From DASVXQ01 sp046727955 (GTDB lineage: Bacteria > Actinomycetota > CALGFH01): a DNA stretch of 33,389 nucleotides. The stretch spans positions 1 through 33,389 of the forward strand of contig JBKPDO010000294.1 in assembly GCA_046727955.1 (NCBI GenBank), in the 5' to 3' direction. Shown piece after piece: positions 11,615 to 20,741 of the stretch. Position 1 is the first letter of the stretch. Each line of letters begins with the position of its first letter. The position numbers were made by a program, and so were the translations under genes. A model generated the notes under the pieces. That model had not been told where the DNA came from. It ran no database searches and saw only the letters and a program-made list of their open reading frames with translations.

Positions 11615-13279
11615 TCATGACCCTTCTCGCGCCTTGGTGTGTGCCGCCTTGGCCGCCTTCACCACGCCCACCTTGCCAGCACAGCAGCCACCGCCCTGGC
11701 TCGGTTCTGGTTGCCCCTCGCGCTCCGAGCCCGCGCCAACGTGTCGGAGCAGGCTCACGACCAGGATGGCGATGCCGACCGCGACCGCGGCGCTGACGGC
11801 GAAGGTCAGCTGCAGCCCCTGGGTGAACGCCTGACGGGCGGCATCCAGCAGCTCGACACCGGATCGGCCGGGGAGCTGTCCGACCACTGCCACGACGCCG
11901 CCGAGGGTGTCCCGCGCGGCCGCCGCGGCCTGGGGTGGGACACCAGCCGGAACGGCGTCGGTGAGCTGGCCGCGGTAGATGGCGGTGGCGACGCTGCCGA
12001 GGATGGCGATGCCCAGCGCCCCGCCGAACTCCGAGCTGGTCTCCGAGACCGCCGACGCCGCACCCGCCCGCGCCGGTGGGGCCGCCCCGATGGCCAGGTC
12101 GGCCGCCAAGGTGAACACCGGCGCAAGCCCCAGGGAGAGCACCACCGACCCGGTCACCACGACTGCAAGCCCTGAGGCCGCGTCGACCTGAGTGAGCAGC
12201 CCAAAGCCGACCGCCGCCAGCACCAGCCCGCCAGTCATCACGAACGCCGGGCGGACCCGGCGCACCAGCAGCGGGGTCAGCAAGGACCCGACGATGAACC
12301 CACCACCCGAGGGCGCTGTCCACAGGCCCGCCCGCAATGGCGACAGTCCAAGCACCAGCTGCAGGTACTGCGCGATGAACAGAAAGGCGCCAAAGGCAAC
12401 GAAGAAGCCAAGGGTGTTGGTGGCCAGCGCCGCGCTGAAGGCACGGTTGGCGAACAGCCGCAGGTCCAGCAGCGGCTCGGCCGCCCGCTGCTGACGGCGC
12501 ACGAACACGAGCCCGACCCCCAGCCCAGCCAGCATCGACAGTGCCGGCGGCCAGCCGAGGCCGTCCTGGGCGAACTGCTTGAGCCCATAGATCACCAGCA
12601 GCACTGCGGCCAGCGACAGCCCGGCGCTGCGCAGATCCAGCCGGCCGGCCTGGGGATCGCGGTACTCCGGCAGCAGTAGCGGGCCGGCCACCAGCAGCAG
12701 CGCCATCACCGGCACCGCCAGCAGGAACACCGATCCCCACCAGTAGCGCTCCAGTAGCAGTCCACCGGCCAGCGGCCCGATCGCGCCGCCAGCCGAGAAG
12801 CTGGCAATCCACACGCCGATGGCGATCGTGCGCTCCCGCTCGCCGAGGAACATGTTGCGGATCAGCGACAGGGTGGAGGGTGCCAGCGTCGCCGCGGCGA
12901 CTCCCAGTAGCGCGCGGGCGGCGATCAGCTGCTCGGTGCTGGTGGAGAAGGCGGCCAGCACCGAGGCGACACCGAACGCGCCGGCGCCGCCAAGCAGCAG
13001 CCGGCGGCGCCCGATGCGATCCCCTAAGGTGCCCATGGTGATCAGGAGCCCGGCGACCAGGAAGCCGTAGATGTCGGTGATCCACAGCAGCTGGGTGCTG
13101 CTGGGCCGCAGGTCCGCGCTGAGGTGTGGCACCGCGAGGTTCAGCACGGTCAGGTCCATGGCGTATAGCAGGCATGGCAGCGCGATCACGGCCAGCCCGA
13201 CCCACGCCCGCCGCCCGGCCCGTGGTGCATCGACGCCGGCCGGGTCCTGGGTTTCCTCATGGTCGGTATTCAAGAGCAT
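11615..13279 (-). CDS. MFS drug exporter, DHA2 (14-TM, QacA/SmvA-like)
   Basis: 554 residues if started at the ATG 13279, which leaves about 26 cytoplasmic residues before TM1; an ATG at 13360 in the same frame would add 27 residues, and neither has a clear SD. The TM1 motif ALPCLLYAMDLTVLNLAVPH carries the Asp of the DHA2 'D1' motif, the loop 2-3 motif A is GTLGDRIGRRRLLLGGAGAF, and motif C lies around LGVAAATLAPSTLSLIRNMF. Fourteen hydrophobic segments follow. The C-terminal tail is Gly/Cys/Lys-rich (GGGCCAGKVGVVKAAKAAHT). It is expected to expel cationic drugs or antiseptics in exchange for protons. It is separated by about 230 bases from the upstream cupin-like gene. Confidence 0.85.
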   Translation of the reverse strand: MLLNTDHEETQDPAGVDAPRAGRRAWVGLAVIALPCLLYAMDLTVLNLAVPHLSADLRPSSTQLLWITDIYGFLVAGLLITMGTLGDRIGRRRLLLGGAGAFGVASVLAAFSTSTEQLIAARALLGVAAATLAPSTLSLIRNMFLGERERTIAIGVWIASFSAGGAIGPLAGGLLLERYWWGSVFLLAVPVMALLLVAGPLLLPEYRDPQAGRLDLRSAGLSLAAVLLVIYGLKQFAQDGLGWPPALSMLAGLGVGLVFVRRQQRAAEPLLDLRLFANRAFSAALATNTLGFFVAFGAFLFIAQYLQLVLGLSPLRAGLWTAPSGGGFIVGSLLTPLLVRRVRPAFVMTGGLVLAAVGFGLLTQVDAASGLAVVVTGSVVLSLGLAPVFTLAADLAIGAAPPARAGAASAVSETSSEFGGALGIAILGSVATAIYRGQLTDAVPAGVPPQAAAAARDTLGGVVAVVGQLPGRSGVELLDAARQAFTQGLQLTFAVSAAVAVGIAILVVSLLRHVGAGSEREGQPEPSQGGGCCAGKVGVVKAAKAAHTKAREGS

Positions 13280-13506
13280 GCTCCCTGTCACATCCGGGGC
13301 GGTTTGGGTTTTCAGTCCCAGCCCAGCGAGGGCACCTAGGCTGCGTGTCGAAGTGGTCATTGCTGAGACGGCCAGTCGGCTTGAAACTCGTCGGCCCATG
13401 GGGCATGGATCCGAGGCGGTACTCGTATTACCCAGCGGCTATGACGCGGCGGCGCGCTGCTTCGCGCGTTCGTTCAGAGCGCCCGGAGCGCTGCGTTCGC
13501 CAGCGA

Positions 13507-13836
13507 TCACAGAGCCGTCTCGACACGCCCTCGTCGCCGCCGCGAGACGGCGGCCAGCACGGCGGGCTCCCGCCCAGGGTTGTGGAGTGTGGAGCGTGCG
13601 GACCGGCAGCCCGATCAGCCACAGGACATCCCGCGCCCAAAACGCCAACAGGTGCCGCCCAGGCACTCGAGCTCGATCTCCCCACGCTCGACGACGACCA
13701 ATGCATCCCGCCATTCGGCGTCGTCGAAGGCCTGCTGGCGGCCGGGTGCGACGACCACCACGCGAACCTCGAAGAAGCTCGGGAGTGGCCTGCCCAGGAA
13801 GGAGAGCCGTTCGCGGCCGCGGCCGTCGTCTGTCAC
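13507..13836 (-). pseudogene. Small cupin-like partner of the sigma factor, two frameshifts
   Basis: The GTG at 13836 overlaps the sigma factor stop (GTGA). The product begins TDDGRGRERLSFLGRPLPSF and continues FEVRVVVVAPGRQQAFDDAE, WRDALVVVERGEIELECLGG, CWRFGRG. A one-base loss near 13630 moves the sense to DVLWLIGLPVRTLH, and near 13588 a tandem 7-bp duplication (CTCCACA twice) shifts it again to NPGREPAVLAAVSRR and the stop at 13507. The core (VVxxGEIELxxxGGxxxRFxxGDVLWLxGLPxRxLHNPG) is a cupin-like barrel found coupled to sigma factors of this type, as far as I recall. It could be a sensor or anti-sigma partner; function unproven. Confidence 0.5.
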
Positions 13837-14660
13837 ATCGAGGGTGGTAGGCCGGACGCGGGGAAGAGCTGCGGGAGGAGGAACGCGTCGATCTGCGCGA
13901 CCAGTCCGTCTTGGATCCGCAGCACGTCGATCCCCGAGGCGCGGTACTCGGACTCGCCCGGCTGGCGCGTGTAGAAGGCCACGGCGGGCTGTCGGTTGGC
14001 CCTGGTGACCAGCAACCGCCATTCGTACTGGGCTGCGAAGAGCTGCGCATGGAAGGCCACGACCGCCTCGCGACCGTCGTACCAGGTCGGCGTGGGAGGC
14101 ATCGTCAGCCGCGCGTCCTCTCGCAGCAGCGCGGCAAAGGCCGCGACGTCGGCGCGCTCATGGGCAGCCATGTAGCGCCGAAGCAACAACCGCTCCTCCT
14201 GGGTCGGGTCTGACCCGGCAGCCCACTCGAGCCGGCGCGCGGGCAGGTGCCGCCTCAGCGTCGATCGCGCCCGCCGCAGCGCGCTGTTGACCGCGTCCAC
14301 GCTGGTATCCAGGAGCAGCGCGGTCTCCGTCGCCGACCAGCCGAGCACATCCCGCAGGATCAGCACCGCTCGTTGTCTGGCCGTCAGCTGCTGGATGGCG
14401 ACCAGGAACGCCAGCTCGATCGTCTCCTTGGCCACCAGCGCGGCATCCGGCTCCGCGTCGGGGGGCGCGATCCCCTCGCACGTGAAGCGCACCCGGCAGG
14501 GGACGCTGACGTGGTCGACACAGCGCTCAGGCACTGACCGCGTTCCCGAGATATCACCCCGCTGCGCGAGTATCAGGATCGACAGCCCGCGCGCCGCCCA
14601 CGGGTCGCACAGGACCACCTCCGCGACCTGGCGGCGGCTTGGGTCAGGTGGGCAGCGCAC
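13833..14660 (-). pseudogene. ECF sigma factor with SnoaL-like tail, region 2 missing
   Basis: Sense starts near 14480 (APPDAEPDAALVAKETIELA) and continues with region 4 (LTARQRAVLILRDVLGWSAT, ETALLLDTSVDAVNSALRRA), then a SnoaL-like domain (LLRRYMAAHERADVAAFAAL, MPPTPTWYDGREAVVAFHAQ, IDVLRIQDGLVAQIDAFLLP) to the stop at 13833. This is the SigG/SigJ-like ECF group with a C-terminal SnoaL fold. Sigma region 2, needed for -10 recognition and core binding, is absent: the 60 residues before are not protein-like, and the ATG at 14660 is only the first available. A truncated gene of this kind cannot direct transcription. Confidence 0.65.
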
Positions 14661-14690
14661 GACAGACGAACCCCCGACCCGCTCCCCGGG

Positions 14691-14904
14691 TCAATCCGCG
14701 CGGATCAGGGTGCCGCTGTGGCCAGCGACCAGGCCGGTGACCACCGGGTCCTGGCCGAGCTGGCGAAGCGCCCGGCGACGTTCACGCCCTTTCCGCCCGC
14801 CCGCGCGCGGACTTCGAGCACGCGGTGGGTGGCGTGCGGGACGAGCGCCTCGACGTCGTAGGTCACATCGAGTGCGGCGTTGAGGTCACCGTGACGACCG
14901 TCAC
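14691..14904 (-). pseudogene. PfkB-type sugar phosphate kinase, N-terminal remnant
   Basis: The GTG at 14904 overlaps the nagA stop (GTGA). The sense is VVTVT, then in the next frame LNAALDVTYDVEALVPHATH and RVLEVRARAGGKGVNVA, then after another shift ALRQLGQDPVVTGLVAGHSG with TLIRAD and a stop at 14691. This is the start of a 1-phosphofructokinase/tagatose-6-P kinase-like PfkB protein (TLNAALDxT, GGKGVNVA signature). At least two single-base indels and loss of the C-terminal two thirds (with the catalytic GAGD motif) make it inactive. As last gene of the amino-sugar operon it would have handled a sugar phosphate downstream of NagA. Confidence 0.65.
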
Positions 14905-16019
14905 GGAGGCCCGTCCACCCACGCCCCTCTCGCCATGACCGCCACGACCTCGAGCTTCCCGTCGAGGACCACCAGGTCCGCCCGCCGGCCGGGCTCGATG
15001 GCGCCGATGTCGCCGAGCCCGAGCGAGTGGGCGGGCGTGGCCGATGTTAACCGGGCGGCGACCTCCAGCGGCAGGCCGACGTCGACGATCGCGCGCCGGA
15101 ACGCGGCATCCATGGTCAGCGTGCTCCCGGCGATCGAGCCGGTGCTCGCCAGCCGCGCCACGCCGCCGCCGACCCGCACGCGCAGCCCGCCCAGCTCGTA
15201 CTCGCCATCGCCCATCCCGGCGCCGACGATGGCGTCGGTGATCAGCGCGACGCGGTCCGGGCCGACGACGGCGACCACACCGTGCACGATGGCCGGGTGC
15301 AGGTGCGTGCCGTCGTTGACCAGTTCGACGGCGACGCGGTCGTCTTCCAGCAGCGCCACGACGGGTCCCGGCTCGCGGTGGTGGACCGGTCGCATCCCGT
15401 TGAACAGATGGGTGCCCAGGCGGGCGCCGGCGTCGATGCTGGCGCGGGCCACCTCATACGTCGCGTCGGTGTGCCCGATCGCAGCCACGGCGCCGGCGGC
15501 GACGACGGCGCGGACCGCGTCCAGGCCGCCGTCCAGCTCCGGCGCGAGCGTCACCATGCGAAGCGCGCTCCCGCCCGCGGTGAGCAGCCGCCGAACCTCG
15601 GGGGGCGCGGGCGGGCGCAGGAACGCCGGGTCGTGCGCCCCGCGCCGGGCGTTGCTGAGCCACGGGCCCTCCAGGTGGATCCCGGCGAGCAGGCCATCGG
15701 CGCAGAGGTCGGCGAGCGCGCACAGCTGACGCTCGAGGGTGTCGAGGGGGGCTGTGAGCAGGCTCGCCAGTGTGGTGGTCGTCCCGTGGCGGCGGTGGAA
15801 CGCCACGGCGCGCGCAGCCTGGTCGGGGTCGGTGCTGAGGAATGACGCGCCACCGCCGCCATGGACGTGGATGTCGACAAAACCCGGGACGACGGTAAGC
15901 CCCGTTGGCGTCCCGCCGAGGCCGACCGCGGCGATGCGGCCGCCCGCCACCTCCACCCATCCGGGGTCGAGCACGCCGGCGGGCGTCACAACCCGGGCCC
16001 CCGCCAGGAGCGTGGTCAT
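14901..16019 (-). CDS. nagA: N-acetylglucosamine-6-phosphate deacetylase
   Basis: 372 residues, the usual length. The ATG at 16019 overlaps the ROK kinase stop (ATGA). It is an amidohydrolase barrel: PGFVDIHVHGGGGASF (His51, His53), GIHLEGPWLSNARRGAHDP (metal-binding Glu117), AIGHTDATYEVARASIDAG (His183), GTHLFNGMRPVHHREPG (His204) and ALITDAIVGAGMGDG (catalytic Asp262). It converts GlcNAc-6-P to GlcN-6-P and acetate. The preceding kinase supplies its substrate. No nagB deaminase is in the window. Confidence 0.93.
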   Translation of the reverse strand: MTTLLAGARVVTPAGVLDPGWVEVAGGRIAAVGLGGTPTGLTVVPGFVDIHVHGGGGASFLSTDPDQAARAVAFHRRHGTTTTLASLLTAPLDTLERQLCALADLCADGLLAGIHLEGPWLSNARRGAHDPAFLRPPAPPEVRRLLTAGGSALRMVTLAPELDGGLDAVRAVVAAGAVAAIGHTDATYEVARASIDAGARLGTHLFNGMRPVHHREPGPVVALLEDDRVAVELVNDGTHLHPAIVHGVVAVVGPDRVALITDAIVGAGMGDGEYELGGLRVRVGGGVARLASTGSIAGSTLTMDAAFRRAIVDVGLPLEVAARLTSATPAHSLGLGDIGAIEPGRRADLVVLDGKLEVVAVMARGAWVDGPP

Positions 16020-16948
16020 GAGGAGGCTCCCAGATCAAGGGCCCGCCTGGCGATCAGCGCCGCGCCGAGACATCCGGCCTGGTCACCGAGGGCCGCGCGG
16101 ACCAGCCGCGGCATCCGCGCCGAGCGCGGCGATAGCCGCGCGAGCAGGATCTCGGAGAGCGGGCGGAGGAGCAGGTCGCCGGAGTCGGCGAGCCCTCCCC
16201 CGACGACGATGAGCCGCGGCGCCAGCAAGGCGACCGCGGCGGTGAGCCCGTGGGCGAGCGCCGCAACGGCCTCGTCCCACACGGCCGCGGCGTCAGAGTC
16301 CCCCTCGCGGACGCGCGCGGCGACCGCAGCCGCCCCCTCCACACGCTGTCCCGTGCGCGTGGCGTACCGCCGTACGATGGCGGTGCCGGACGCCATCGTC
16401 TCCACGCATCCCCGGCCGCCGCAGCTGCAGGGGTCTCCCGCGGGATCGACGCTAAGGTGGCCGATTTCGCCGGCGTAGCCATCAGCGACGAGCAGCCTCC
16501 CGTCAACGAGCGCCGCTCCCGCCACGCCGGCCCCCACGGGCAGGAACAGCACGTCGCGCACGTCGCGGGCGGCGCCGAAGGTTGCCTCGGCCAGCGCGCC
16601 GGCCCGGACGTCGTGCCCGAAGCCAACCGGGAGGCCCGTGCGCGCCTCGAGCAGCGCGCGCAGCGGGAGATCCCGCCATCCCAGATTGGCGGAGAACACC
16701 GCCACGCCGCGCTCGTCGTCGACGATCCCAGGGACTACCACACCGCAGGCGGCGATCCCGAGCTCGCGCTGCCGGGCGTCCTCCAGGAGCAGGTCGAGCG
16801 TGGCGCCGACCGAGTCCACGACGGCGTCGGGCCCCTGGTCGCATGGTGTGGGCCGGTGGAGCCGCCCACACGCCGTGCCGTCTGGCCCGACGATCGCGCC
16901 CTTCATCGCGGTCCCTCCGACGTCGAGGGCGACGACCCAACCGGTCAC
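16016..16948 (-). CDS. ROK-family sugar kinase, probable GlcNAc kinase
   Basis: 310 residues, GTG start at 16948 (no clear SD). N-terminal ATP-binding VVALDVGGTAMKGAIV, catalytic-loop Asp in VGFGHDVRAGALAEATFGAA (Asp113), sugar-contacting GYAGEIGHLSVDP and the zinc motif DPCSCGGRGCVETMASG (three Cys plus His164) typical of ROK kinases. Overlap with nagA argues for GlcNAc as substrate, since the transporter upstream is not a PTS and imported sugar must be phosphorylated inside. Glucokinase activity is the alternative. It lies 212 bases after the permease gene; that gap shows no feature I trust. Confidence 0.85.
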   Translation of the reverse strand: MTGWVVALDVGGTAMKGAIVGPDGTACGRLHRPTPCDQGPDAVVDSVGATLDLLLEDARQRELGIAACGVVVPGIVDDERGVAVFSANLGWRDLPLRALLEARTGLPVGFGHDVRAGALAEATFGAARDVRDVLFLPVGAGVAGAALVDGRLLVADGYAGEIGHLSVDPAGDPCSCGGRGCVETMASGTAIVRRYATRTGQRVEGAAAVAARVREGDSDAAAVWDEAVAALAHGLTAAVALLAPRLIVVGGGLADSGDLLLRPLSEILLARLSPRSARMPRLVRAALGDQAGCLGAALIARRALDLGASS

Positions 16949-17160
16949 GGGACCCGACGCGACGCCGTCCCGGACTGGCGGACCACCGATCTGGCGAGGT
17001 GGCGCGGGCTGTCGGGGTCCAATCCCTTCGCCGGTGCGGTGGCCGCAGCCAGCCGTTGCACCCGTACCAGCTCTGCCAGAAAGGACCCTGCGGTCACCTG
17101 TGCCCCCCTTTGCTATGGTCGCTGGTTTCGACGCCCAGGCCGCATGCGCCAATGCCTTTG

Positions 17161-19170
17161 CTACTTCACGGAGCCGGCGGTGAGGCCGCCCATGAGATAG
17201 CGCTCGATCGTCGTGAAGAGGACCACGACCGGCACGATGCCGATGAGCGAGGCAACGAACAGGTACTGGTAGTGCGTCTCGTACAGCCCCACGAATTGCT
17301 GGATGCCCACCGTCAGCGTCTGGCGGTTGCGGGTCGGGTCGTTGAACAGCGTCAGCGCCACGACGAACTCGTTCCACACCTGGATGAAGGTGAAGATGAC
17401 CGCGGTGACCACACCCGGCTTGGCCAGCGGCAGCACCACCCTGAGCAGAGCCCGGAACCGGCCGAGGCCGTCGATGAGCGCCGCCTCCTCGATCTCCTTG
17501 GGGATGCTGCGGAAGTACCCGGACAGGATCCACACGGCGAAGGCCAGGTTGAACGCCGAGTAGACCAGGATGATCGCCCAGAACGAGGAGGTCGCGCGCA
17601 GCCCGAGGCCCAGGTTGGCGAAGAAGTTGTCGACCAGCGCGTACTCCCGGTACAGCCCGACGACGAGCGCGACCGGGGCGAACATCTGCGTTACGAGGAT
17701 CAGGTAGAGGAACAGGTTCCTGCCGCGGAAGCGGTGACGTGCCGTGAACCAGGCGGCTGGCACCGAGACGACCAGCACGATCAGGGTTGTGACCCCGGCG
17801 ATCGCGAGGGTCGCCCTGAGATAGGCGAGCAGGTGGATCTGGCTCCAGACGCCGACGAAGTTCGACCACTCCCACCGGGTCGGCAAGTAGCGGGCGGGAA
17901 TGCTGAACAGGTCCTGGTCGCTCTTGAGCGCGCCCAGGAACATGACGGCGTACGGCGCGAGAAAGAACAGGCCGACCACGACGCCGATGGCGGGGAGGCC
18001 GGCGGGCCTGAGCGGCCGCCATGCCGCGCCGAGGCCTCGGCCCGGGACGCGCAGCGCCGAGAGGAGGATGCGCCCCGCCGGGCGGAGCGCCGCGGCCGCT
18101 CCGCCGGCCGCCCGGCGAAGCAGGCCTGCGGCCGGCCGGGATAGCCGGCTGAGCGCGCCCTCCCGCTCCACGCCAACTGAGATGTCGGTCTCGTCCCAGG
18201 TGACGTGCCGCAGGTAGACGGTCACGACCACGAGGAGGAACAGCACGTTCAGGACCGCGAGCGCGGCTGCCTCGCCGGCGTCGAGCTGCGGGCCGGGGCC
18301 GAACGCGACCTTGTACATGAAGGTGATCGTCGTGTCGGTGTCATAGCCAGGGATCTTGCCGGTGATGAGCCAAATGATCGGGAAGGAGTTGAAGACATAG
18401 ATCGCGTTGAGCACCACGGCGACGAGGAGCGAGGGCCGCAGCAGCGGAAGCGTGACGCGGCGGTAGACCTGCCACGGCCCGGCCCCATCGATCCTGGCCG
18501 CCTCGTAGAGCTCGCCGGGAATGGTCTGCAGGCCCGCGAGGAACACGTAGGTCGTGAACGGGATCGACACGATGATCGCGATCACGATCAGGCCCCAGAA
18601 GGCAAAGCGGGCGTCCTTGTACCACTCGACGGGCTGGTGGAGCAGCCCGAGATCCATCAGCAGCCGATTGAGGGGGCCGTAGGCGCCTTCGTAGATGTAG
18701 CGCCAGACCGTGGCTGTCATGACCAGGGACGCCGCCCATGGCACGACGACCGCGAGGCGCACGAGCCGGCGTCCGGCGAACGGCTTGTCGAGGAACTGGG
18801 CGAGCGGGAGCGAGACGAGCACCGTCACGCCCACCACCAGCACCACCCACAGGATCGTGTGCCAGACCACGCTCGGCAGCGCAGGCTCGCGCAGGAGCCG
18901 CTGGTAGTTCCCAAGGCCGTTGCCGCCGGTGGCGAGACCCGTCTGGGTGATGCGCAGGAACGAAGAGCGCACCATCTCCACGGCAGGAAACGCGATCACC
19001 ACGAGAATGAGCAGCACGCTGGGCGTGACCCACGCGACCGGCTCGAGCGCGCCCCGCAAGCCACGCCCCCTGCGGGGAGGCGCGCGCCGGAGCTTGGGCC
19101 CGGCGGCCGTGGTCACCGAGGCTCGGCGGGCGGCCGCGACGCCGCCGCGTCCACGTGCTGTCTTCGCCAT
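17161..19170 (-). CDS. Fused MalF-MalG-like sugar ABC permease (669 aa)
   Basis: A single uninterrupted frame carries two complete permeases. Residues 1-320 are MalF/UgpA-like: Arg-rich start, TM1 SVLLILVVIAFPAVEMV, EAA loop ELYEAARIDGAGPWQVYRRV at about 220-240. A basic Ala/Arg/Pro-rich linker spans about 321-392 (ALSRLSRPAAGLLRRAAGGA and following). Residues 393-669 are MalG/UgpE-like: IGVVVGLFFLAPYAVMFLGA, EAA loop EIEEAALIDGLGRFRALLRV at about 559-580, ending SVK. The two halves are normally separate genes. The linker has no start with SD and no frameshift signature. Each half should bind one ATPase of a shared MsiK-type, which is not encoded here. ATG at 19170, 50 bases after the lipoprotein gene. 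Confidence 0.9.
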   Translation of the reverse strand: MAKTARGRGGVAAARRASVTTAAGPKLRRAPPRRGRGLRGALEPVAWVTPSVLLILVVIAFPAVEMVRSSFLRITQTGLATGGNGLGNYQRLLREPALPSVVWHTILWVVLVVGVTVLVSLPLAQFLDKPFAGRRLVRLAVVVPWAASLVMTATVWRYIYEGAYGPLNRLLMDLGLLHQPVEWYKDARFAFWGLIVIAIIVSIPFTTYVFLAGLQTIPGELYEAARIDGAGPWQVYRRVTLPLLRPSLLVAVVLNAIYVFNSFPIIWLITGKIPGYDTDTTITFMYKVAFGPGPQLDAGEAAALAVLNVLFLLVVVTVYLRHVTWDETDISVGVEREGALSRLSRPAAGLLRRAAGGAAAALRPAGRILLSALRVPGRGLGAAWRPLRPAGLPAIGVVVGLFFLAPYAVMFLGALKSDQDLFSIPARYLPTRWEWSNFVGVWSQIHLLAYLRATLAIAGVTTLIVLVVSVPAAWFTARHRFRGRNLFLYLILVTQMFAPVALVVGLYREYALVDNFFANLGLGLRATSSFWAIILVYSAFNLAFAVWILSGYFRSIPKEIEEAALIDGLGRFRALLRVVLPLAKPGVVTAVIFTFIQVWNEFVVALTLFNDPTRNRQTLTVGIQQFVGLYETHYQYLFVASLIGIVPVVVLFTTIERYLMGGLTAGSVK

Positions 19171-19220
19171 GGGCTCTCTTCCGGGCCGACCCTGCAGCGC
19201 GGCCGTCCAGCAGGGCCGTA

Positions 19221-20474
19221 TCAGCCGCCCTGCTCAGCGACCTGCTGGATGGCGTCGAGGACCTTCTTCGGGTCGCCGTTCGGCTCCAGCGCCGTCCCAA
19301 GCTGGTTGAGGACGGCGCCGCGGACCTTGCCCCAGTTGGGGTCGGTCAGCGGGTAGAACCTCGCCTTCGGGAGCAGCGCGATGCCCGGGCCGGCGATCGG
19401 GTCGTTCCTCATCGCCTCACTCGCCGACGCGGTCACCGGAAGGAACCCCTCGATCTGATTGAATTTCAGGTAATTATCCTTCTGGTACACAAAGGAGAGG
19501 AACTTCTTCACTGCCTCCTGGTTACCGGCCTTCTTGAAGGCCATGAGCGAGTCCATGACGCCGAGCGTGAACTCCGGGTTGCCCTGGTTGACCGGGAACG
19601 GCGTCGAGGCCCACTTGAAGCTCGCGCCCTGCATGGTGCTGTTCGCGAAGGTGCCGAGCGGCATGATCGCCGCCATGGCGGCCTTGCCCTGCGCGAACAG
19701 CCTCCAGACACCGTCGGTGCGGTTGGTCTTGCCCGGGTTCGGCTCGGTGAGGCCCTCGTTGGCGAGCTTCTTCATGAACTGGAGCGCCGCGACGTTCTGG
19801 GGGCTGTTGATCGTCCACTTGTCGCCCTGCTTCCAGTCGCCGCCGTTGCCCCACATGAAGAGCGAGAACTCCGCCTGGGCCTCCTCGGAGCCGAGCGGCA
19901 GCCCGTAGCCGATGATCCCCTTGGCCTTCGCCTTCTGCGCGTCAGCCTCGAGCTCCTGCCAGGTCTTCGGCGGGCTCTGGACGCCAGCCTCGGAGAGGAG
20001 CTTCTGGTTGTAGCCGAGCGCCCGGACGCTGGCGATGAACGGGATCCCGTATTGAGTCCCCTTGAGCTCGCCGTTCTTGGTGAACGACGCCAGGAAGTCC
20101 GACTGGACCTGCGGGTCCAGCACGTCCCGCGCCGGGTAGAGCAGCCCCTGGTTGGCGTATGCGACCCAGTCGTCGATGTTGAGGACGTCCGGCATCTGCC
20201 GGGTCTGGATCATCGTGTTGACCTGCTGGTGGATGTTGTTCCAGTCGATGACCTGCAGCTCGACGGTGGTGCCACTGTTCTGCTGCTCGAACCGCTTGAT
20301 GAGGTCCTGCCAGTAGCCCTGGGTCTTGTCGCTGTACGAGGCGGCGACCATCTTGATCTTGTGAGCCGCGGCCCCGCCGCCAGTCCCGCCGCCGCCCTGC
20401 TCGTTGCCGCACGCGGCGAGGACCAGGGCAAGGCTGAGCACCCCGGCGAGGACGCCCAGGACGTGTCTCCTCAC
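19221..20474 (-). CDS. Sugar-binding lipoprotein of the ABC importer
   Basis: 417 residues from the GTG at 20474, which has AAGGTGGG upstream and opens a proper lipoprotein signal (RRHVLGVLAGVLSLALVLAAC, Cys22); the longer frame to 20630 would bury it. The mature part is a family-1 extracellular solute-binding protein: KIKMVAASYSDKTQGYWQDL, RFEQQNSGTTVELQVIDWNN, QMPDVLNIDDWVAYANQGLL, GTQYGIPFIASVRALGYNQK, FMWGNGGDWKQGDKWTINSP, LFAQGKAAMAAIMPLGTF. Its place between hexosaminidases and the permease suggests GlcNAc or chitobiose. The 267 bases upstream (20475-20741) hold no gene; no dre-like site was found there. Confidence 0.9.
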   Translation of the reverse strand: MRRHVLGVLAGVLSLALVLAACGNEQGGGGTGGGAAAHKIKMVAASYSDKTQGYWQDLIKRFEQQNSGTTVELQVIDWNNIHQQVNTMIQTRQMPDVLNIDDWVAYANQGLLYPARDVLDPQVQSDFLASFTKNGELKGTQYGIPFIASVRALGYNQKLLSEAGVQSPPKTWQELEADAQKAKAKGIIGYGLPLGSEEAQAEFSLFMWGNGGDWKQGDKWTINSPQNVAALQFMKKLANEGLTEPNPGKTNRTDGVWRLFAQGKAAMAAIMPLGTFANSTMQGASFKWASTPFPVNQGNPEFTLGVMDSLMAFKKAGNQEAVKKFLSFVYQKDNYLKFNQIEGFLPVTASASEAMRNDPIAGPGIALLPKARFYPLTDPNWGKVRGAVLNQLGTALEPNGDPKKVLDAIQQVAEQGG

Positions 20475-20741
20475 GAATCCCACCTTCTCCCACCGATAGT
20501 CGCGAATGCCTGGCTTGTTCCCGTGCATCGAGCCCATCGCGCCAGCCTCCAATCCCAGTCCTACGGTCGGTCGAGCAGGCGTACCCGCCGCCACCAGGTC
20601 CACGCCATCGATCCGCCTCTCTATCGTCATGCCGGGTCGGTCAAGATCACGCAGCCATCGTGCGCATCATGCCCGAAGCCGGCTCGAGCTGACAGTCATA
20701 CGTCACACACAGCAGCGGGCTCCGCCGAATGCCGGCGCCGG

